11,139 nucleotides of DNA from an uncultured Ruminococcus sp. (GTDB taxonomy: Bacteria; Bacillota; Clostridia; Oscillospirales; Acutalibacteraceae): positions 1-11,139 of the forward strand of contig CACYBZ010000138.1 in the NCBI GenBank assembly GCA_902772795.1, written 5' to 3'. Made by a program: the position numbers and the translations under genes. The stretch's first letter is position 1, and each line of letters opens with the position of its first letter. Below the pieces are notes generated by a model. It was given only the letters and a program-made list of their open reading frames with translations. It ran no database searches and was not told the DNA's origin. Positions 6,845 to 11,139 of this stretch are shown in pieces.

Positions 6845-8665
6845 TTATTTATTTCGGCTTGCCTGTTTCATGCGTTGTTCTTTGCTCAAAATTTTCTTAC
6901 GCAGACGTATGCTTGACGGCGTAACCTCGACCAGTTCATCGTCGGCAATGAATTCCAGCGACTGTTCCAGACTCAACGGAGAACATGGTGTCAGTTTCAA
7001 GGCATCGTCAGACCCTGACGCACGGGTATTGGTGATATGTTTTTTCTTACACACATTTACGGTGATATCCTCATTTTTGGGATTTGCCCCGACAATCATT
7101 CCTTCATAAACGGGAACGCCTGCCCCTAAGAACAATCTGCCTCTTTCCTGGGCATAGAACAGTCCGTAATTGGTGGTTTCTCCCGTTTCATGAGCAACAA
7201 GCGACCCCTGATGACGGCTGATAATTTCGCCCTTATACGGTTCATATCCCTCAAAAACGTGGTTCATAATACCGTTACCGTTGGTATCCGTGAGGAATTC
7301 ACTGCGGTAACCCATCAGACCTCTGGCAGGAATTTTAAATTCAATATGCGTAATACCTGTATCTCTTGTTCCCATGTTGACCAGTTCCGCTTTTCTTGAA
7401 CCGAGTTTTTCCATGACAGCACCAAGATAAGTATCAGGCACTTCAATAATCAGCATTTCTATCGGTTCACACTTTTTACCGTCGATTTCTTTCATAATGA
7501 CGGTGGGACGTGATACCTGAAATTCGTAATTCTGACGACGCATGGTTTCAATCAGTATTGAAAGATGTAACTCTCCCCTGCCCGATACTTTGAACGTGTC
7601 GGCACTGTCTGTTTCTTCCACACGCATGGCAACATTGGTTTCTACTTCTTTAAACAGTCTGTCACGCAGATTTCTTGACGTAACGTATTTTCCTTCTTTT
7701 CCCGCAAACGGAGAGTTGTTGACCATGAACATCATGGAAACAGTCGGTTCATCAATCTGAATGAACGGCAACGGTTCAACACAATCTATTGCACAGGCTG
7801 TTTCACCGATATTCAAATCGGCAATACCCGATACACATACGATATCTCCCAGTGAAGCGGTTGTTGTTTCTACTCTTTTCAGTCCCTCAAACTGATACAG
7901 TTTGGCAATTTTGATATTTTTGGTCTTGCCGTCCTTTGTGCACAATACGGCACTCTGTCCGCTTTTTACCGTACCTCTTTCCACTCTGCCGATACCGATT
8001 CTTCCGACATATTCGTCATAGTCAATATTGGAAAATAATATCTGCATAGCACCGTCAATATCCCCCTGCGGAGGCTGTACTTCCCGAATGATAGTTTCAA
8101 ACAACGGTTTCATATCCGTTCCCATTTCGTGAGCGTCCATAGAAGCATAGCCATCTCTCGCAGAAGCATATACCACAGGAAATTCCAGCTGGTCTTCATC
8201 AGCTCCCAGGTCAATAAACAAGTCCAGAACTTCGTCAACCACTTCGTCAGGTCTTGCTCCGGGACGGTCTACTTTGTTGACAACAACAACAGGTTTCTTG
8301 CCCAGTGCCAACGCTTTTTTCAGAACAAATCTTGTCTGAGGCATACAACCCTCAAAAGCGTCTACCAGAAGCAGTACACCATCTACCATAGTAAGTATTC
8401 TTTCTACTTCTCCGCCGAAATCAGCGTGTCCAGGTGTATCAACAATATTGATTTTTATTCCGTTGTACATAACTGCCGTATTCTTGGAAAGAATGGTAAT
8501 ACCTCTTTCCCTTTCCAAGTCATTCGAGTCCATTACTCTTTCTGCGACGGCTTCGTTTTCTCTGAAAACTCCGCTCTGCCGTAACAACTGGTCAACCAAT
8601 GTCGTTTTTCCGTGGTCGACGTGTGCAATAATGGCGATGTTTCTCAAGTTTTCTCTTTGACCCAT
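6845..8665 (-). CDS. typA: Ribosome-associated translational GTPase TypA/BipA
   Basis: TypA (BipA) is an elongation-factor-like GTPase that binds the 70S ribosome and supports ribosome assembly and growth under stress such as cold. The 606 residues match the family length. The GTPase motifs are intact: G1 AHVDHGKT (14-21), the switch I segment RERGITI (52-58), G3 DTPGH (76-80) with the catalytic histidine H80, G4 NKVD (130-133) and a G5-like ASARDG (about 167-172). Domain II, an EF-G-like domain III with [16 protein letters not shown], a domain V with [13 protein letters not shown], and the basic C-terminal domain specific to BipA follow in normal order. EF-G domain IV is absent, as expected. 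The ATG at 8665 has GAGGGAAG a few bases upstream. A strong promoter lies about 57 bases before the start. The asnB unit diverges from it. Confidence 0.98.
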   Translation of the reverse strand: MGQRENLRNIAIIAHVDHGKTTLVDQLLRQSGVFRENEAVAERVMDSNDLERERGITILSKNTAVMYNGIKINIVDTPGHADFGGEVERILTMVDGVLLLVDAFEGCMPQTRFVLKKALALGKKPVVVVNKVDRPGARPDEVVDEVLDLFIDLGADEDQLEFPVVYASARDGYASMDAHEMGTDMKPLFETIIREVQPPQGDIDGAMQILFSNIDYDEYVGRIGIGRVERGTVKSGQSAVLCTKDGKTKNIKIAKLYQFEGLKRVETTTASLGDIVCVSGIADLNIGETACAIDCVEPLPFIQIDEPTVSMMFMVNNSPFAGKEGKYVTSRNLRDRLFKEVETNVAMRVEETDSADTFKVSGRGELHLSILIETMRRQNYEFQVSRPTVIMKEIDGKKCEPIEMLIIEVPDTYLGAVMEKLGSRKAELVNMGTRDTGITHIEFKIPARGLMGYRSEFLTDTNGNGIMNHVFEGYEPYKGEIISRHQGSLVAHETGETTNYGLFYAQERGRLFLGAGVPVYEGMIVGANPKNEDITVNVCKKKHITNTRASGSDDALKLTPCSPLSLEQSLEFIADDELVEVTPSSIRLRKKILSKEQRMKQASRNK

Positions 8666-8721
8666 AAAACTTCCCTCAATTTCTTGTAACGTAAAATATA
8701 AAGCAAAATCATTAACGATTT

Positions 8722-8750
8722 ATTATATCATAGAAATAAAGATTAATCAA
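8722..8750 (-). promoter_or_regulatory. Sigma-A-type promoter of typA
   Basis: On the minus strand, TTGATT (complement of 8745-8750), a 17-base spacer, then a consensus TATAAT (complement of 8722-8727) preceded by TGA, an extended -10. Transcription would start near 8715, giving a leader of about 50 bases. Confidence 0.8.
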
Positions 8751-8908
8751 ACTATTTTGCAAAAATAATGACAAAGTTGCTGAAAATTCTGTAACGGCTT
8801 TACCGCTGAACCGCCCCGTTCTGTTCTTGTGAAAGCGGGCTTCGGAATAAGTAACAAAATCAGGAAAGAACCATTGTATATTTTCACCGTTTTAATGTGG
8901 TGAATTAC

Positions 8909-8937
8909 TTGCAAGAAGAAAAATTTTATGATAAAAT
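8909..8937 (+). promoter_or_regulatory. Sigma-A-type promoter of asnB
   Basis: TTGCAA (8909-8914), a 17-base spacer, then TAAAAT (8932-8937) preceded by TGA, an extended -10. The start would be near 8944, leaving a leader of only about 35 bases. That is too short for a T-box or other riboswitch. A 6-bp dyad, TTCACC/GGTGAA (8883-8888 with 8899-8904), lies just upstream of the -35. Confidence 0.75.
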
Positions 8938-8955
8938 ACCATTGTCTTTTGGTAT
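8936..8955. promoter_or_regulatory. Dyad overlapping the asnB transcription start
   Basis: ATACCA (8936-8941) and TGGTAT (8950-8955) form a perfect 6-bp dyad with an 8-base centre. It overlaps the end of the -10 and the predicted start site, where a repressor would block initiation. It could also arise by chance in AT-rich sequence. No regulator is identified. Confidence 0.3.
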
Positions 8956-8978
8956 GAATAAAAAAGGAGTAATGAATT

Positions 8979-10826
8979 ATGTGCGGTATATGCGGTTTCA
9001 CAGGGAAAGTAATCGGACGTGATGATGTCATCGAAAAAATGACACAGGTTATCACCCACAGAGGACCCGACAGCAACGGTTTCTATAAAGAACCTGACAG
9101 TAAAATTACCATGGGTTTCCGACGTTTAAGTATTATTGACCTTGATGCAGGACATCAGCCCATCTATAACGAAGATAAGACAATGGTACTCACATTCAAC
9201 GGTGAGATTTACAACTACAAGGATTTGCGTAAAGAACTCATTGCCCTCGGACATCAGTTTTATACGGAATCGGATTCCGAAGTATTAATCCATGGCTTTG
9301 AACAGTGGCAGGAAGAACTGCTGAATAAACTCAGAGGTATGTTCGGTTTTGCCATTTACAACACCAAAGACAATTCGCTGTTTATTGCCCGTGACTTTTT
9401 CGGTATCAAGCCCATGCACTACACGCAGGCAGGCGAAAATTTCATCTATGCTTCAGAAATAAAGAGTATTCTGGAATTTCCGAATTTTGAAAAGAAATTC
9501 AATTACAGAACACTGGACAATTATCTTTCGTTTCAGTATGCCGTACCGCCCGAAACATTTTTTGAGGGAGTTTACTGTCTGTTACCGGGACATTATCTGT
9601 GGTATAAGGACGGTAAGGTAACGACTACCCGTTACTGGGAAGCCAGATTCAATCCCGATAATACCCTTACTGAAGAACAGGCAGTCAACGAAATTGAAAA
9701 GGTGTTTGAAGATTCTGTCAATGCCCACAAAATCAGTGATGTAGAAGTCGGCTGTTTCCTGTCCAGCGGTGTGGATTCCAGCTATGTTTCCACCTATTTT
9801 GCCGACCAGAATACCTTTACCGTCGGATTTGATTTCGGCGAGAAGTATAACGAAATCAGCTGGGCAAAACGACTTTCCGAAAAAATCGGTGTCAGGCACC
9901 ATTACAAATTAATCAAGTCCGAAGAATTCTGGGACAGTATCCGAAAGGTACAGTACCATATGGATCAACCTCTGGCAGACCCGTCCTGTATAGCACTTTA
10001 CTTTGTGTCGAAAATCGCCAGTGAACACGTCAAGGTTGTTCTTTCAGGCGAGGGGGCGGACGAACTCTTTGGCGGTTATACCTGCTATAATGACCCGAGA
10101 GTTTTCCGAACCTATCAGAAAATTGTGCCTTACGGTGTCAGAAAAGCCGTCTGTCGGCTGATGAAGAAACTGCCTGACATCAAGGGGCGTGACTATCTGA
10201 TAAGGGCAACACACCCGCTGGAAGAACGCTTTATCGGCAACGCTTTCATGTATGACGTTGACGAAAAAAAGAAAATTCTCAAAGACCCCTCCCTCGCTAC
10301 CAGACCGCAGGATAAATGCCGACCGTTCTACGACCGTGTAAAAGATTATGACGATGTTACCAAAATGCAATATCTGGATATCAATATGTGGATGGTCGGG
10401 GATATTCTGCTCAAAGCCGACAGAATGAGTATGGCAAACTCTCTGGAACTGCGTGTACCTTTTCTGGACAAAGAAGTATTCAAAGTTGCTTCAAAGTTAC
10501 CGTCCAATCTGAGGGTAAACAAACACAATACCAAATATGCGATGCGTCAGTCAGCGTTAAGACATCTCCCCACAGAAACGGCTGAAAAGAAAAAATTAGG
10601 TTTTCCTGTTCCTACAAGAGTATGGCTCAGAGATGAACGCTATTACAATGTTGTCAAGGAAATGTTCAATTCCGAAACAGCAAAGAAATTTTTCAACCCC
10701 GACGTTATCACCGCTTTTCTTGACGAACATTTCAGCGGTAAAGAAGACAACAGCCGTAAAGTATGGACAATCTATATTTTTCTGGTATGGTACGAAATCT
10801 ATTTTGAAGGTAAATATAAGGCTTGA
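8979..10826 (+). CDS. asnB: Glutamine-hydrolysing asparagine synthetase
   Basis: This enzyme makes asparagine from aspartate, ATP and glutamine in the cytoplasm. Residues 2 to about 200 form the class II glutaminase domain. Cys2 becomes the N-terminal nucleophile after methionine removal, and the glutamine-site residues R49, N74, E76 and D99 are in place. The synthetase domain follows with the PP-loop SSGVDS (262-267), the LSGEGADELFGGY block (355-367), the long ADRMSMANSLELRVPFLD stretch and KKLGFPVP near the end. At 615 residues it most resembles, from memory, Bacillus AsnO (614 residues), including the HPLEERFIGNA and ADNSRK-like C-terminal segments. The Bacillus gene is sporulation-linked, but nothing here shows that for this one. 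AAGGAG at 8964-8969 sets the ATG. The other ATG at 8972 is out of frame. It appears to be a single-gene unit with its own promoter and terminator. Confidence 0.96.
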   Translation: MCGICGFTGKVIGRDDVIEKMTQVITHRGPDSNGFYKEPDSKITMGFRRLSIIDLDAGHQPIYNEDKTMVLTFNGEIYNYKDLRKELIALGHQFYTESDSEVLIHGFEQWQEELLNKLRGMFGFAIYNTKDNSLFIARDFFGIKPMHYTQAGENFIYASEIKSILEFPNFEKKFNYRTLDNYLSFQYAVPPETFFEGVYCLLPGHYLWYKDGKVTTTRYWEARFNPDNTLTEEQAVNEIEKVFEDSVNAHKISDVEVGCFLSSGVDSSYVSTYFADQNTFTVGFDFGEKYNEISWAKRLSEKIGVRHHYKLIKSEEFWDSIRKVQYHMDQPLADPSCIALYFVSKIASEHVKVVLSGEGADELFGGYTCYNDPRVFRTYQKIVPYGVRKAVCRLMKKLPDIKGRDYLIRATHPLEERFIGNAFMYDVDEKKKILKDPSLATRPQDKCRPFYDRVKDYDDVTKMQYLDINMWMVGDILLKADRMSMANSLELRVPFLDKEVFKVASKLPSNLRVNKHNTKYAMRQSALRHLPTETAEKKKLGFPVPTRVWLRDERYYNVVKEMFNSETAKKFFNPDVITAFLDEHFSGKEDNSRKVWTIYIFLVWYEIYFEGKYKA

Positions 10827-10830
10827 ATGC

Positions 10831-10868
10831 TTTGTCCGACTTTTGGCAAAAGTCGGACAAATTTTTTT
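10831..10868 (+). terminator. Strong intrinsic terminator of asnB
   Basis: A perfect 14-bp stem (10831-10844 with 10848-10861) has a GGC loop, followed at once by seven T residues (10862-10868). It begins four bases after the asnB stop. This is the clearest terminator in the window. Confidence 0.95.
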
Positions 10869-10897
10869 CTGCCTGAACGGTCGGCAATCAACTGCCA

Positions 10898-10932
10898 GTC
10901 AGCAATTCGGAAAGAAAAAAATCATTGCTGAC
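10898..10932. repeat. 9-bp inverted repeat downstream of asnB
   Basis: GTCAGCAAT (10898-10906) pairs with ATTGCTGAC (10924-10932) over a 17-base, A-rich loop. It lies in the gene-free tail after the asnB terminator. No T-run follows on the plus strand. Significance is uncertain. Confidence 0.35.
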
Positions 10933-10951
10933 ATTCAACCCCCAAAAATTA

Positions 10952-10993
10952 AAGTGCGCAAGCTGAACGCTTATTTTTTCGGCTTACACACTT
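10952..10993 (-). repeat. 14-position stem, better paired on the minus strand
   Basis: Positions 10952-10965 and 10980-10993 can pair over 14 positions. On the plus strand two C-A clashes and one G-U occur. On the minus strand these become two G-U pairs and one C-A clash, so an RNA read leftward would fold better. It is followed on the minus strand by TTTAATTTTT. It may terminate a minus-strand gene lying to the right of the window. Confidence 0.4.
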
Positions 10994-11045
10994 GATTTTC
11001 CACGTCTGAACAGATGTCAACACATCTTATTCAGCTATGACAATG

Positions 11046-11130
11046 AAAAGTTTTTGTCCACTTTTTTCAAAAAGTGGTGGGGTCAAGGGGCAACGCCCCT
11101 TGTGGGATTTTAAAGGGCAAAGCCCTTTAA
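11046..11130 (+). repeat. Three-hairpin repeat, right copy
   Basis: It begins AAAAGTTTTT. Hairpins follow at 11058-11066/11069-11077, at 11085-11091/11095-11101 (7 bp, loop AAC) and at 11110-11118/11122-11130 (9 bp, loop AAA). The linker TGTGGGATT between the last two hairpins is shared with the copy at 153-238, read on the opposite strand. As on the left, the element lies downstream of a gene and points the same way (asnB, about 220 bases past its stop). Stem sequences differ between the copies while pairing is kept. Confidence 0.75.
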
Positions 11131-11139
11131 CGAATAAAA

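Noticed and set aside
10633..10995. Open frame of 120 codons overlapping the end of asnB
   Set aside because: It overlaps the highly conserved asnB C-terminus and then reads through the asnB terminator and intergenic stems. It resembles no protein.
1..11139. CRISPR array, tRNA or rRNA, prophage or transposase
   Set aside because: No regularly spaced direct repeats, cloverleaf with CCA-type tRNA features, rRNA-like segments or mobile-element proteins are visible. The 5671-5765 element has four arms but lacks the tRNA anticodon and T-loop signatures.

Overview
The window looks like an ordinary chromosomal stretch from a low-GC, endospore-forming member of the Clostridia. A Ruminococcus/Oscillospiraceae-like genome is my best guess, inferred from gene content and repeat style only. 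Pointers are the sporulation gene spoVAD, a DUF2520-type ketopantoate reductase (PanG) at the head of a pantothenate operon, AGGAGG-type ribosome sites, and TTG/GTG starts. There are eight intact protein genes. I see no tRNA, rRNA, CRISPR array, transposase or phage gene.

Layout. Positions 1-296 carry no gene but hold a perfect hairpin (9-41) and a three-hairpin repeat (153-238). spoVAD follows on the minus strand (297-1304). A 321-base divergent gap holds an 11-bp inverted repeat and a good promoter reading right. The operon panG-panB-panC-panD (1626-4611, plus strand) is tightly packed, with a 4-base overlap and gaps of 17 and 27 bases. It ends near a 12-bp hairpin. An EamA/DMT transporter (4732-5631, plus) follows as a separate or weakly coupled unit. 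Between the transporter and the convergent DEDDh exonuclease gene (5789-6679, minus) sits a 95-base cloverleaf-like element (5671-5765). typA/bipA (6845-8665, minus) lies upstream of the exonuclease gene. A 313-base divergent gap holds the typA and asnB promoters. asnB (8979-10826, plus) ends in a textbook intrinsic terminator. The last 270 bases carry no gene, but hold two further stem structures and a second copy of the three-hairpin repeat (11046-11130) in opposite orientation to the first.

Function. The pan operon covers the whole route to pantothenate: PanB makes ketopantoate from ketoisovalerate, PanG would reduce it to pantoate, PanD makes beta-alanine from aspartate, and PanC joins the two. 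AsnB also uses aspartate, but sits in its own unit. TypA is a ribosome-associated GTPase. SpoVAD serves dipicolinic acid uptake into the forespore.

The coding part is well-known housekeeping. The least explained material is intergenic. It comprises two copies of a three-hairpin repeat whose stems differ by compensatory changes, and a four-way-junction element between convergent genes. I did not find a convincing new multi-gene system here.
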